Below, piece after piece: positions 27,948-36,441 of a stretch of DNA of 64,000 nucleotides. Location of the stretch: contig NZ_SNYV01000004.1 in assembly GCF_004363245.1 (NCBI RefSeq), positions 1 to 64,000 of the forward strand, in the 5' to 3' direction. Under the pieces are notes generated by a model. That model searched no databases. It worked only from the letters and a program-made list of their open reading frames with translations, and was not told where the DNA came from. Each line of letters begins with the position of its first letter. Within the stretch, counting starts at the first letter, position 1. Both the position numbers and the translations under genes were made by a program. The DNA is from Sphingobacterium yanglingense. GTDB lineage: Bacteria; Bacteroidota; Bacteroidia; Sphingobacteriales; Sphingobacteriaceae.

Positions 27948-29882
27948 TTATTTAGATTTTTTTTCGTCACCTTCCATTTGCTCTTTTAATTGAGCTAATA
28001 CACCAAGGTCACCTAAAGTAGATTTCTCAACAGAATCTTTTACTTTTTTAACAGCAGTTGATGCAGCTTTAGCATCTTTTTTACGGCTGTTAGATTCTTC
28101 TTTGCGAACTTCTTCTTTAGCATCTTCCCAGATACGAGAGTGAGAAATAACTAGACGTTTGTTCTCTTTATTGAATTCAATAATTTTGAACTCTGTTGCG
28201 TCATCAACTTTCAAAGCACTACCGTCTTCTTTTACAGAGTGTTTAGATGGACAGAATCCTTCTACACCGTACTGTAAAGCTACGATATCTCCTTTTTCAC
28301 CTACTTTGATAACAGTTCCTTCGTGAATTGAACCTTCAGTAAAGATTGTTTCAAAAGTATCCCAAGGGTTTTCTTCTAATTGTTTGTGACCTAAAGATAA
28401 CTTACGGTTTTCTTCATCTAGTTCTAAAACAACTACGTCTAATGTTTCACCAACTTTAGTGAATTCGTTAGGGTGGTTGATTTTTTTAGACCAAGAAAGA
28501 TCAGAGATATGGATTAAACCATCGATACCGTCTTCTAGTTCAACAAATACACCGAAGTTAGTCATGTTTTTAACAACAGCTGATTGTTTAGAACCTACAG
28601 GGTAACGCTCTGTGATGTTTTGCCAAGGATCTGGAGTCAATTGTTTGATACCTAAGCTCATTTTACGGTCTTCACGATCTAACGTTAAGATTTGAGCTTC
28701 GATTTCATCACCTACTTTTAAGAACTCTTGAGGAGAACGTAGGTTTTGAGACCATGACATTTCAGATACGTGGATCAATCCTTCTACTCCTGGGATGATT
28801 TCTAAGAAAGCACCGTAGTCAGCAACAGTAACGATTTTACCTTTTACTTTAGAACCGATTTCTAAAGCTGTATCTAAAGATTCCCAAGGGTGTTGAGAAA
28901 GTTGTTTTAAACCTAATGCGATACGTTTTTTCTCGTCATCAAAATCTAATACAACAACGTTGATTGTTTGGTCTAATGCCAATACTTCTCTCGGATGCTC
29001 GATACGTCCCCAAGAAATATCAGTAATGTGAAGTAAACCATCTACACCACCTAAGTCGATGAACACACCGAAATCTGTAATGTTTTTAACAGTACCTTCT
29101 AATACTTGACCTTTTTCTAATTTAGAAACAATCTCTGATTTTTGGTTTTCTAAATCGTCTTCGATCAATACCTTATGCGAAACTACTACGTTTTTGAATT
29201 CGTGGTTGATTTTCACAACTTTGAATTCCATAGTTTTTCCGACATAGATATCGTAGTCACGAATAGGTTTGATGTCGATTTGAGATCCAGGTAAGAAAGC
29301 TTCTACACCTTTGATGTCTACGATCAAACCACCTTTGGTACGTGATTTAACGAAACCATCGATGATAGCATCATTTTCCAATGCTTCGTTGATAGCTTCC
29401 CATGATTTTTGAGTTTTTGCACGCTTACGTGACAATACTAATTGACCATTTGCATCCTCTTGTGATTCAACAAATACGTCTACAGTATCCCCGATTTTTA
29501 AATCAGGAAGATCACGAAACTCAGTTTTTGCTACAAGACCATCTGATTTGAAACCAACATTCAAAACCACATCTTTACTATTGATAGATACCACGATACC
29601 TTCAATAATTTCGCCTTGGTTGATTTGGTTGAAAGTACCTGCGTACTGTTCTTCCATTTTTGTACGTTCTGCTTCGCTGTAATTACCGAAAGCTTTCTCG
29701 TCAGCATCCCAATCAAAATCTCCAGCTGGAGTAATCCATGTGTTGGATTTGATTTCGTCGATTAAGTTTGAATCAGCTTCAGACTCAATCTTTTCAGTGT
29801 CTTTCACTACTTTAGTGTCAGCACCTTGTAGCTCTGCGTTTTTCGCCGCTAACTCTTTTTCTGCTTCTTGTTTTTTTGCCAT
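27948..29882 (-). CDS. rpsA: 30S ribosomal protein S1 (bS1)
   Basis: This 644-residue protein has six S1 RNA-binding domains (starting near residues 91, 173, 258, 346, 430 and 518; for example GQVLEGTVKNITDFGVFIDL) between acidic N-terminal and Lys/Glu-rich C-terminal extensions. S1 binds mRNA on the 30S subunit, which is especially relevant where Shine-Dalgarno pairing is little used. Codon use looks strongly biased, as for highly expressed genes. Its leader has a promoter, hairpin and Shine-Dalgarno (see those entries). Confidence 0.97.
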   Translation of the reverse strand: MAKKQEAEKELAAKNAELQGADTKVVKDTEKIESEADSNLIDEIKSNTWITPAGDFDWDADEKAFGNYSEAERTKMEEQYAGTFNQINQGEIIEGIVVSINSKDVVLNVGFKSDGLVAKTEFRDLPDLKIGDTVDVFVESQEDANGQLVLSRKRAKTQKSWEAINEALENDAIIDGFVKSRTKGGLIVDIKGVEAFLPGSQIDIKPIRDYDIYVGKTMEFKVVKINHEFKNVVVSHKVLIEDDLENQKSEIVSKLEKGQVLEGTVKNITDFGVFIDLGGVDGLLHITDISWGRIEHPREVLALDQTINVVVLDFDDEKKRIALGLKQLSQHPWESLDTALEIGSKVKGKIVTVADYGAFLEIIPGVEGLIHVSEMSWSQNLRSPQEFLKVGDEIEAQILTLDREDRKMSLGIKQLTPDPWQNITERYPVGSKQSAVVKNMTNFGVFVELEDGIDGLIHISDLSWSKKINHPNEFTKVGETLDVVVLELDEENRKLSLGHKQLEENPWDTFETIFTEGSIHEGTVIKVGEKGDIVALQYGVEGFCPSKHSVKEDGSALKVDDATEFKIIEFNKENKRLVISHSRIWEDAKEEVRKEESNSRKKDAKAASTAVKKVKDSVEKSTLGDLGVLAQLKEQMEGDEKKSK

Positions 29883-29893
29883 TAATTAATTAT

Positions 29894-29915
29894 CTCCTTT
29901 TCCCTACATTGTAGG
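29894..29915 (-). promoter_or_regulatory. rpsA leader: 5' hairpin and Shine-Dalgarno
   Basis: On the minus strand the short leader holds CCTACAATGTAGG (29903-29915, a 5-bp stem) followed by AAAGGAG (29894-29900), 11 nt before the ATG. AAAGGAG can pair with seven bases of the 16S 3' end, which is unusual among the genes of this window. The predicted transcription start falls at or near the first base of the hairpin. Confidence 0.6.
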
Positions 29916-29920
29916 AAGTG

Positions 29921-29948
29921 CAAAGATACGAAAAACTTTTATTTACAA
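29921..29948 (-). promoter_or_regulatory. Promoter of rpsA (TTG - 17 nt - TATCTTTG)
   Basis: The minus strand reads TTG (29946-29948), a 17-nt spacer, then TATCTTTG (29921-29928): a full Bacteroidota promoter, giving a leader of only about 33 nt. Confidence 0.75.
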
Positions 29949-30007
29949 TATTTTATGTGAAAAAAAAGTTTTCGACACCACAGATAGCGTTAGTCCTGAT
30001 TTAACGC

Positions 30008-30979
30008 TTAATTAGAAGGCTGTTTGAAAGAATTATAAACTTTAGGTTTGACGATCTTGATGCTCTGTTTGGATAGGGTGATGCTGGCATTCAATTCAAA
30101 CCCTATCAACAAGATAAGTGAATTGAGGTACATCCATATCATTATCACGATGATAGTTCCTATAGAACCATAAAGTTTGTTGTAGGCATTGAAGTTATTG
30201 ATGTAGAATACAAATCCGGAAAAGGTAAGGATGGCCAAGACGGTCGCTAACGTTGCACCGGGACTAAAAAGCTTCCATCTTTTGGAGGTGGACGGAGCGA
30301 ATTTGTAAAGCATACTGACCGTGCTGAAGTAAATGGCGAATAAAATAATCCATCGAGCAGCCTTTATGATAAACGTCCAAAACCAAGACATATCATAGCT
30401 GATTTGATTTTTGAGGTAGGTAATAATCATACCTGCTCCAGTAAAAACTGTTATCCCTATAGTAAGAGCTGTAATAATGGCAAATGACAGGCCCAATGCG
30501 ATAAGACGTCTTTGCCCCCAACTTCTTTTCTCTCGGGTCAACGAGGATTTATTGAATGCCATCATTAAATTCGTCATTCCGTTGGTCGAGAAAAATGTGG
30601 CTAACAAAAAACCGAAGGACATGAGTCCACCGTTTTGATTTTTTATAATATCTTCTAGAGTCGACTCTATCGCTGTGAATGCTTCAAAAGGGATCACTAT
30701 AGCCAAAAAGTCCATCAGTCCCTCTTGAAAATTGTTAATGGGAATATAAGGAATAAGCGTAAATAGAAAGATAATACCCGGGAATATTGCCAGCATAAAG
30801 TTGTACGCAAGAGAGGATGCTTTGTTGAGTATCGCTTCTCTTTTGATTTCCTGAAAGAAGAATACAGCTACAGTATACAGTGGAAGGTTGTTAAAGCCCG
30901 GGAGAACGGCAGTCTTGGACCATTCGATAAATTTGTCGTAAGGTCTTAGATGGAGTAGACTGTCGTGTAGCTTTTTCAT
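30008..30979 (-). CDS. YihY/BrkB family inner membrane protein
   Basis: This 323-residue protein has six membrane helices and family motifs: NKASSLAYNFMLAIFPGIIF in the first span and GSIGTIIVIMIWMYLNSLILLIGFELNA near the end. Once annotated as ribonuclease BN, the family is now regarded as membrane proteins of unclear transport function. It is the last gene of the PASTA-mltG-thioesterase operon, 12 nt behind the thioesterase. Confidence 0.88.
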   Translation of the reverse strand: MKKLHDSLLHLRPYDKFIEWSKTAVLPGFNNLPLYTVAVFFFQEIKREAILNKASSLAYNFMLAIFPGIIFLFTLIPYIPINNFQEGLMDFLAIVIPFEAFTAIESTLEDIIKNQNGGLMSFGFLLATFFSTNGMTNLMMAFNKSSLTREKRSWGQRRLIALGLSFAIITALTIGITVFTGAGMIITYLKNQISYDMSWFWTFIIKAARWIILFAIYFSTVSMLYKFAPSTSKRWKLFSPGATLATVLAILTFSGFVFYINNFNAYNKLYGSIGTIIVIMIWMYLNSLILLIGFELNASITLSKQSIKIVKPKVYNSFKQPSN

Positions 30980-30991
30980 TTAGCACCTTTG

Positions 30992-31399
30992 CTATATAAA
31001 ATAGGGTGCTATCTTCTCCATGAAAATCTCTGGAGCACGGCAGGGCCTATTTTTTTTCATATCCACAAATACCAATTGGGTGCTGCCTGTATTGAGTAGG
31101 GTTCCCTGCTCGTTGCAGATTTCATACTCGAAATTGATACGGACATTGGGCTTTTCACGGATAGTAGTCTTTATCGTGATGAGCTCGTCATATTTAGCCG
31201 GCTGTAAGTACTTCGTGTGCATTTCAAGTACGGGCATCATGACCCCCATATCCTCGAGTTGTTTGTAGGAGATGCCTGTTTGACGGAGCATCTCCGTACG
31301 TGCTACTTCATAGAAGGCTGCATAGTTACCATAATAGACATAGCCCATTTGGTCTGTCTCCGCATATCTTATCCGTAGTTGGTGTTCGTATATAAACAT
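30992..31399 (-). CDS. Acyl-CoA thioesterase (4-hydroxybenzoyl-CoA thioesterase/YbgC-like)
   Basis: This 135-residue protein is a single hotdog fold. The motif RYAETDQMGYVYYGNYAAFYEVAR includes the catalytic Asp of the YbgC/4HBT group. It should hydrolyse acyl-CoA thioesters in the cytoplasm; chain length is unknown. It lies between mltG (7 nt) and the YihY gene (12 nt) in one operon. Confidence 0.88.
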   Translation of the reverse strand: MFIYEHQLRIRYAETDQMGYVYYGNYAAFYEVARTEMLRQTGISYKQLEDMGVMMPVLEMHTKYLQPAKYDELITIKTTIREKPNVRINFEYEICNEQGTLLNTGSTQLVFVDMKKNRPCRAPEIFMEKIAPYFI

Positions 31400-31406
31400 T
31401 TAAACG

Positions 31407-32447
31407 CTATTTCTTGATGTTTCTGTCATCCAATGCTTTTTGGAACTTCCGTGCATTTACCAAATGTTCTGTCACCGTTGTGGCAAAAGCATGGTATCCG
31501 GAGAAGTCCTCTTTGGCACACATGTAGATATAGTCATGCTGCGCTGGGTTTAGAACAGCATCAATAGCGACAATAGGAGCCATGGTGATAGGTCCCGGAG
31601 GCAGTCCTTTGTATCTATATGTATTATAGGGATTGTCAATAGTGAGGTGCTTGTTCAGTACACGACGGATAGTGAAGTCATTATTTGCAAAAATAACAGT
31701 AGGGTCAGCCTGTAAAAGCATTCCTTTTTTCAGCCTATTCAGGTATAATCCTGCTATCTGTGGCATCTCATCGTTGTGTAGTGCCTCCCCTCGTACGATA
31801 GAAGCTAAGATAGAGACTTCTATAGGCGTGAGATTTTGTTTCTCTGCTTTTCCCTTTCTTTCAGCAGTCCAGAATTTTTTATACTCTTCGTTCAGTCGTT
31901 CGATTACTTTGTCTGGTGATGTATTCCAATAGATGTTGTACGTGTTGGGTATAAACATCGCAAAGAAATTATCTTTTGTAAAGCCATACTGCTCAGCAAC
32001 AGCTTCATTGTTTAAGATCGCACTAAACTGAGCAGAATCTGCTTCGAAGCTTTTGCCCAATAGACCTGCCAGATTTTCTTTTAGACGGATATTGGCGAAA
32101 CGCAATTTTACAGGGTCTTGTAGGCCGGCTCTCAGGTTGCCTATCAATTTTCGGTTACTCATGCCCGGTGTCAGTTTGTAGCGGCCCGCTTTAACACTTT
32201 CTGGAAAGTCCATGGCCTTTGCCACGATATTGAAGTGCTCGGGATCTTTTACAAGATTCTCCTGTCTGATGCGGCGTAGTACACTTTCATAAGAGTCATT
32301 CGTGTGTACGTAAAGGTATTCCTGAGCGTCTGTGACCGATGGCCCCCAGAAAATCTGGTATGCCTTCCATCCGATAAAAGCGCCGATGATGAGAACCGCG
32401 ATTAAAATTCCTTTTAACCAAGTTGGGAAAGCTTTCTTTGCTGTCAT
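31407..32447 (-). CDS. mltG: Endolytic peptidoglycan transglycosylase MltG
   Basis: This 346-residue protein has one N-terminal membrane helix (about 12-30), a LysM-like segment and the YceG catalytic domain. The catalytic glutamate is Glu221 in ASIVRGEA, and LQADPTVIFANNDF and GLPPGPI are typical. MltG cuts nascent glycan strands inside the chain and so sets their length. It begins 2 nt behind the PASTA protein gene, pointing to joint work at the cell wall. Confidence 0.93.
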   Translation of the reverse strand: MTAKKAFPTWLKGILIAVLIIGAFIGWKAYQIFWGPSVTDAQEYLYVHTNDSYESVLRRIRQENLVKDPEHFNIVAKAMDFPESVKAGRYKLTPGMSNRKLIGNLRAGLQDPVKLRFANIRLKENLAGLLGKSFEADSAQFSAILNNEAVAEQYGFTKDNFFAMFIPNTYNIYWNTSPDKVIERLNEEYKKFWTAERKGKAEKQNLTPIEVSILASIVRGEALHNDEMPQIAGLYLNRLKKGMLLQADPTVIFANNDFTIRRVLNKHLTIDNPYNTYRYKGLPPGPITMAPIVAIDAVLNPAQHDYIYMCAKEDFSGYHAFATTVTEHLVNARKFQKALDDRNIKK

Positions 32448-32449
32448 GT

Positions 32450-33202
32450 TTAGTCGTTAGATAGTGTCAAGTTGATTGGTGTACCAATGCTAATAAACCG
32501 TGAGGTCGAATCTGGAGACTGCGCGATGACACGTGCTGTTGTCGAGTCCGTGATTGCTCCAGATATAGCGCCAATATGGAGCCCCAGTCCCTGCAGAGCA
32601 AATTTAGCTTCCGATAGCGTAAGGTTCAATAACATGGGGACTTCAACTTCGTTAGCTCCTTTACCGTTGCCCAATACGACTGTAATTGAAGAACCTTTGG
32701 AAATCATTCTTCCGGCATTAATTTTTTGACCACCAAATTGAATACCTAATACCACGTCTCGCGCGATGTCATTGATATAAATCGTGTCTCCAATCTTTAA
32801 ATTATGGTTTTTTAAGATTGCCGATGCCTCGATCAGGTTTTTCTCAATGACATCAGGTAGTGCAATCTCTGGTGCGACCTGGGTAATAATCGTAAGGTAT
32901 ATGGTTCTACCGCCTTTCACTAAAGCCGACGCCTCAGGATCCTGCTCTATAACTAAGCCTGGTTTGGCATCCATTTGGTAGACGGAGTCTATTTTGTATT
33001 CTAATCCCGCTTTGTCTAGTATTTGTTTGGCTTCAGATATTGTGAGCCCCTTTAATACAGGTACCTCTTGGGCATCGCCATGCTTTGTGTAGATTTTAAG
33101 ACCGAAGTAGACTACGAGAAATAAAACGATAAGTGTGATCAGTGCATAAATCAGATTTTTTCTGAACACATCTGTTCGTAAATAAAGCAATAGTTTGGAC
33201 AT
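32450..33202 (-). CDS. Membrane-anchored PASTA domain protein
   Basis: This 250-residue protein has a short cytoplasmic N-terminus, one membrane helix (about 16-35) and three PASTA repeats (about 40-107, 112-183 and 186-250; for example VPVLKGLTISEAKQILDKAG). PASTA domains usually sit on Ser/Thr kinases or penicillin-binding proteins and bind peptidoglycan or muropeptides; here there is no catalytic domain. It heads an operon with mltG, so a role in sensing or guiding wall synthesis is likely. Confidence 0.88.
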   Translation of the reverse strand: MSKLLLYLRTDVFRKNLIYALITLIVLFLVVYFGLKIYTKHGDAQEVPVLKGLTISEAKQILDKAGLEYKIDSVYQMDAKPGLVIEQDPEASALVKGGRTIYLTIITQVAPEIALPDVIEKNLIEASAILKNHNLKIGDTIYINDIARDVVLGIQFGGQKINAGRMISKGSSITVVLGNGKGANEVEVPMLLNLTLSEAKFALQGLGLHIGAISGAITDSTTARVIAQSPDSTSRFISIGTPINLTLSND

Positions 33203-33275
33203 GAAATGAAATTTATATAAATCCTTGTGTTCTACTAAAAGGGTAGAATCTTTTTTACATTGTAGTTTTACTAAG

Positions 33276-33306
33276 CAAAAATATTCGTTTTTCCCCGTAT
33301 CACAAA
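33276..33306 (-). promoter_or_regulatory. Promoter of the PASTA-mltG operon (TTTG - 19 nt - TATTTTTG)
   Basis: The minus strand shows TTTG (33303-33306), a 19-nt spacer and TATTTTTG (33276-33283), the full consensus. The leader is about 70 nt. A 9-bp inverted repeat (33292-33300 with 33348-33356) lies partly within the spacer. Confidence 0.75.
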
Positions 33307-33454
33307 TTATATTTCCTTTAAACAGTCAAGTATTTAGATAGAACAGAATACGGGGATGTTTGTTTTTCCCCTCTAAGTGAATGCTATCGCCTAAAAAAGA
33401 CTTATTTGCTGCGTTTTTATTTGGTGTTGATTAGTGAATGATGCACATTTTTTT

Positions 33455-33462
33455 TAGGTTTG
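33455..33462 (+). promoter_or_regulatory. -7 promoter element of ddl
   Basis: TAGGTTTG (TAnnTTTG) lies 30 nt before the ddl ATG. The nearest TTG upstream is at 25 nt spacing, longer than usual. Confidence 0.5.
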
Positions 33463-33492
33463 TGGGAGTTAAACTAGCTAATTAGATTCTAA

Positions 33493-34494
33493 ATGAAAAC
33501 AAAAGTAGCGTTAATTACCGGTGGATTTACGGGTGAAGCCGAGGTGTCTTATAAAAGTTCGGCTTTTGTCTATAGTCAATTGGATAAAAGTAAGTATGAT
33601 GTGTATATCATCGATATCACCAATGAGGGGTGGTATGGAAGTGCGGGTGAGGGTGAAAAAGTGCCTGTTGATAAAGGTGATTTCTCCTTGCACATTAGCG
33701 GCAATAAGATTCTTTTCGATGTTGCTTTAATTATTTTGCACGGTACGCCAGGGGAGGATGGACGTTTACAAGGATACTTTGATATGATTGGATTGCCTTA
33801 CACCTCATGTGGCGCATTGACTTCTGCGCTGACGATGAATAAAGGTTATACCAAATCCATTTTGGCAGATATCCCCGAGATCAATGTTGCTAAGTCGGTA
33901 TTGCTGTTTGAAAACCACCGCAAAGATGGTATCCGTCTCGTGGAAGAGAAGTTAGGATTACCTTATTTTGTTAAACCCAACGCCGGAGGATCCAGTATTG
34001 GTATGACCAAGGTTAAAGAGGCTGGACAGTTACAGGAGGCACTGGACAAAGCCTTTGATGCAGAGAATACAGGTAAGCAGGTGCTGGTGGAAGAGTTTGT
34101 CCAAGGACGAGAGTTTTCGCAGGGTATATTTAGAAATACGAAAGGCGAACTCGTGGTGCTACCGGCTACAGAAGTGCGTACCACAAGGGAGTTTTTTGAT
34201 TTTGAGGCCAAGTATATTCCGGGGCTGACAGAAGAGATAACACCAGCCGATTTGAATGAAGAACAGCGTGATCGTGCAGCTCGGATTATCAGAGAGATTT
34301 ATGTTCGATTGGATTGTAAAGGTATGGTTCGTGTCGATTTCTTTTTAGAACATGATACGGACAAGTTCTATTTTATTGAAATCAATACGATTCCTGGACA
34401 GACGGCACAAAGTTTTATACCGCAGCAGGTAAGAGCTTATGGGATGAAGGAAAGCGATTTTTATGGCGAATTGATAGAAACCGCATTGAAATAA
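33493..34494 (+). CDS. ddl: D-alanine--D-alanine ligase
   Basis: This 333-residue protein has the Ddl N-domain (HGTPGEDGRLQGYFDMIGLPY), the ATP-grasp region (PYFVKPNAGGSSIGMTKV) and the C-terminal metal/ATP site (VDFFLEHDTDKFYFIEINTIPG). It makes the D-Ala-D-Ala dipeptide for peptidoglycan in the cytoplasm. It is divergent from the PASTA-mltG operon, so wall genes share this control region, and it ends at a strong bidirectional terminator. Confidence 0.95.
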   Translation: MKTKVALITGGFTGEAEVSYKSSAFVYSQLDKSKYDVYIIDITNEGWYGSAGEGEKVPVDKGDFSLHISGNKILFDVALIILHGTPGEDGRLQGYFDMIGLPYTSCGALTSALTMNKGYTKSILADIPEINVAKSVLLFENHRKDGIRLVEEKLGLPYFVKPNAGGSSIGMTKVKEAGQLQEALDKAFDAENTGKQVLVEEFVQGREFSQGIFRNTKGELVVLPATEVRTTREFFDFEAKYIPGLTEEITPADLNEEQRDRAARIIREIYVRLDCKGMVRVDFFLEHDTDKFYFIEINTIPGQTAQSFIPQQVRAYGMKESDFYGELIETALK

Positions 34495-34496
34495 TA

Positions 34497-34528
34497 AACA
34501 AGGAGTCCATTTTTGGACTCCTTGTTTT
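34497..34528. terminator. Bidirectional terminator between ddl and the serine hydrolase gene
   Basis: A stem of at least 11 bp, CAAGGAGTCCA (34499-34509) with 34514-34524, a TTTT loop, and A- and T-rich flanks serves both convergent genes. Confidence 0.85.
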
Positions 34529-34542
34529 ATGAAAGTTTACTA

Positions 34543-35787
34543 TTAAAACGAAAAACGTTTCAGGTCAGGCTTAACAAGCTTTGGCCTTTTTAATTCTTCC
34601 TGATATAATACTTCTCCGAGATTCTTTAGGAAAGGATACGTAACTGTTTCGTATTCATAGATTCCATCATTGTAAATGCCATTCTGATTGGATTGAACAA
34701 CGACGGAAACCAAAAACTCAACTCCTTTCTCGAAATCGACGATGTATGCATTGTCGATATTATAGCCATAGGAGTCCCCATATTTATTAAAACTTCGGAT
34801 ATTTTGAAAAGAACTTATCGATTTGTCTCGCCCAAAGTATACGAATTTACTATAGGTAGGCCAAAATTCGTTGGCGTCATATTTCGGATAAGTTACCTCC
34901 TGAGGGCTCCTTGACATATAATAATAGATGAAACGGTAATCGTCTTCTGTTAGATTAAAACGTTGTTTCACGGGAAAAGCCTCAGGGAAAAGCAGTTTTT
35001 TCAACATTAATTGCTGGTCCGCTAAAGCATATACATTCAGTCCCTCGAAAGACCAGGGTTCATGGACGAGTTCATCTGCTGCGTTCATATAAGCGATTCC
35101 TTGTACTGTGTTTTTAAGCCAAGGCATCTCATAATCCTTAGGGTCATATTGAGCATCTTGTTTGTAGATGATTTGATCATCCTTGTAAAAGGTGAATGGA
35201 TTAGTGTGTTTAGCCCAGATACCTTTGTCTCCTATAGCTAGCCTATTTACAATACGACTGTATTTGCTGCCGTGTTTTTTAAGTTTATCATTTATTTCGG
35301 CTCTGCCCACAAATTCGAAAAGTCGGTTATGTCCGTCGTTGTCTGAGGTGAGCAGAACCTTTTTAATATAATGGGCAATACTCGGTAGTGAATTCTCTGA
35401 TGAATAATCAGTCCTTACCGAAGTCTGCCTTTCATAAGCAGAGTCTATTCTCAAGGGGGTGTTCTTGTCGAGCCCATCGATCTTGAGCTCGTTTATCTTT
35501 TCTAAAGCAAAGATAGCTGTTGGTAATTTGACAGTGCTCGCAGGGTAAAAGTACCAGGTCGGATCCAGTCGGTAGCCAAACGATTTGAAATGAGGGATAT
35601 TGTTTTTATCTCTGTCAATTTGCGTGTAGAGTATTTGAACTTCATGGTGCGTTGGATGCTTTAGTATCTGTCCAAATAGCTCTGGATTTTTCTGAAGCAA
35701 TAGGACGAGGTAGGTACTGTCAATCTGCTGTGCCATACCAATCGAAATACTCATAATTGTAAAATAGAAAAATATAAAAATGCGCAT
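34543..35787 (-). CDS. Exported serine hydrolase of the beta-lactamase/penicillin-binding superfamily
   Basis: This 414-residue protein has a signal peptide (residues 1-20) and class A beta-lactamase-like motifs: SxxK as Ser84-Thr-Val-Lys87 (PASTVKLP) and SDN at 148-150 (TSDNDGHN). A KTG-type motif is not clear; FNKYGDSYG may take its place. It is longer than true class A enzymes (about 290), so it is more likely a peptidase or wall hydrolase than a resistance enzyme. It lies 43 nt behind alkB on the same strand. Confidence 0.78.
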   Translation of the reverse strand: MRIFIFFYFTIMSISIGMAQQIDSTYLVLLLQKNPELFGQILKHPTHHEVQILYTQIDRDKNNIPHFKSFGYRLDPTWYFYPASTVKLPTAIFALEKINELKIDGLDKNTPLRIDSAYERQTSVRTDYSSENSLPSIAHYIKKVLLTSDNDGHNRLFEFVGRAEINDKLKKHGSKYSRIVNRLAIGDKGIWAKHTNPFTFYKDDQIIYKQDAQYDPKDYEMPWLKNTVQGIAYMNAADELVHEPWSFEGLNVYALADQQLMLKKLLFPEAFPVKQRFNLTEDDYRFIYYYMSRSPQEVTYPKYDANEFWPTYSKFVYFGRDKSISSFQNIRSFNKYGDSYGYNIDNAYIVDFEKGVEFLVSVVVQSNQNGIYNDGIYEYETVTYPFLKNLGEVLYQEELKRPKLVKPDLKRFSF

Positions 35788-35830
35788 GGTGGAAATCTTA
35801 ACGCATGGAAGTTACGAAAACTAAAAGTAT

Positions 35831-36430
35831 TTACCGCTCAATGGTTCTAAAAGTTAGATTTATCCGGGGTTGTATAGCGCTCTTTGTTGGGGGAAGCCGG
35901 TGCAGCCAATGGGTTTGTGTTGTACCCTTCATCATCAATAATGATCCATGTTCCAATACAATGTCTATTTTTTCCTTGCTTACTTTGTGCTTAAAACAGA
36001 ATTTTCGCTCTGCGCCCAACGTTAAGGAAGCAATAGCTCCGTTTTTTTTCAAGTCCTTTTCGCCATCACTATGCCAGGCCATACCTTCAGTACCGTCGTT
36101 GTAAAGATTCAAGAGACAAGAGTTGAAGGTCTCTCCGGAGTGCTTTTGGACCATTTCCTTTAGCTCCAATAAGCAGTCAATCCACGGTAGGGCTGTTTTT
36201 TGGATGCCAGAGTAGCTGTATTCAAACGGTAGATCTCCATACCAGGCGACCATTCGTTTGGTGAAGATATGTTTTCCGAAAATAATCGCTTCATCATGTC
36301 TCCACGCAATCTGCTCACGCAGTAACTCAAAGTACCGGTTCGCATTGGGCAGTATGACACCATGGTAATTGACAGTACCGTCATAGGGCAGCCAGTTCTT
36401 ATCCGGATCATCAAGAGAGAATAATTTCAT
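35831..36430 (-). CDS. alkB: AlkB-type DNA dealkylating dioxygenase
   Basis: This 199-residue Fe(II)/2-oxoglutarate dioxygenase has the iron ligands His120, Asp122 (WHSDGE) and His177 (THWLHRLP) and the 2-oxoglutarate arginines in RINLTFR (Arg189, Arg195). It oxidatively removes methyl groups such as 1-methyladenine and 3-methylcytosine. The frame is open further upstream inside ada, but homology begins at the ATG at 36430, 11 nt behind the ada stop. It forms an alkylation-repair operon with ada. Confidence 0.92.
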   Translation of the reverse strand: MKLFSLDDPDKNWLPYDGTVNYHGVILPNANRYFELLREQIAWRHDEAIIFGKHIFTKRMVAWYGDLPFEYSYSGIQKTALPWIDCLLELKEMVQKHSGETFNSCLLNLYNDGTEGMAWHSDGEKDLKKNGAIASLTLGAERKFCFKHKVSKEKIDIVLEHGSLLMMKGTTQTHWLHRLPPTKSAIQPRINLTFRTIER

Positions 36431-36441
36431 GGACAACGGAT

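Noticed and set aside
34543..35787. Antibiotic-resistance beta-lactamase
   Set aside because: SxxK and SDN motifs are present, but the protein is about 120 residues longer than class A enzymes and the KTG motif is not clear; a wall or peptide hydrolase is as likely.
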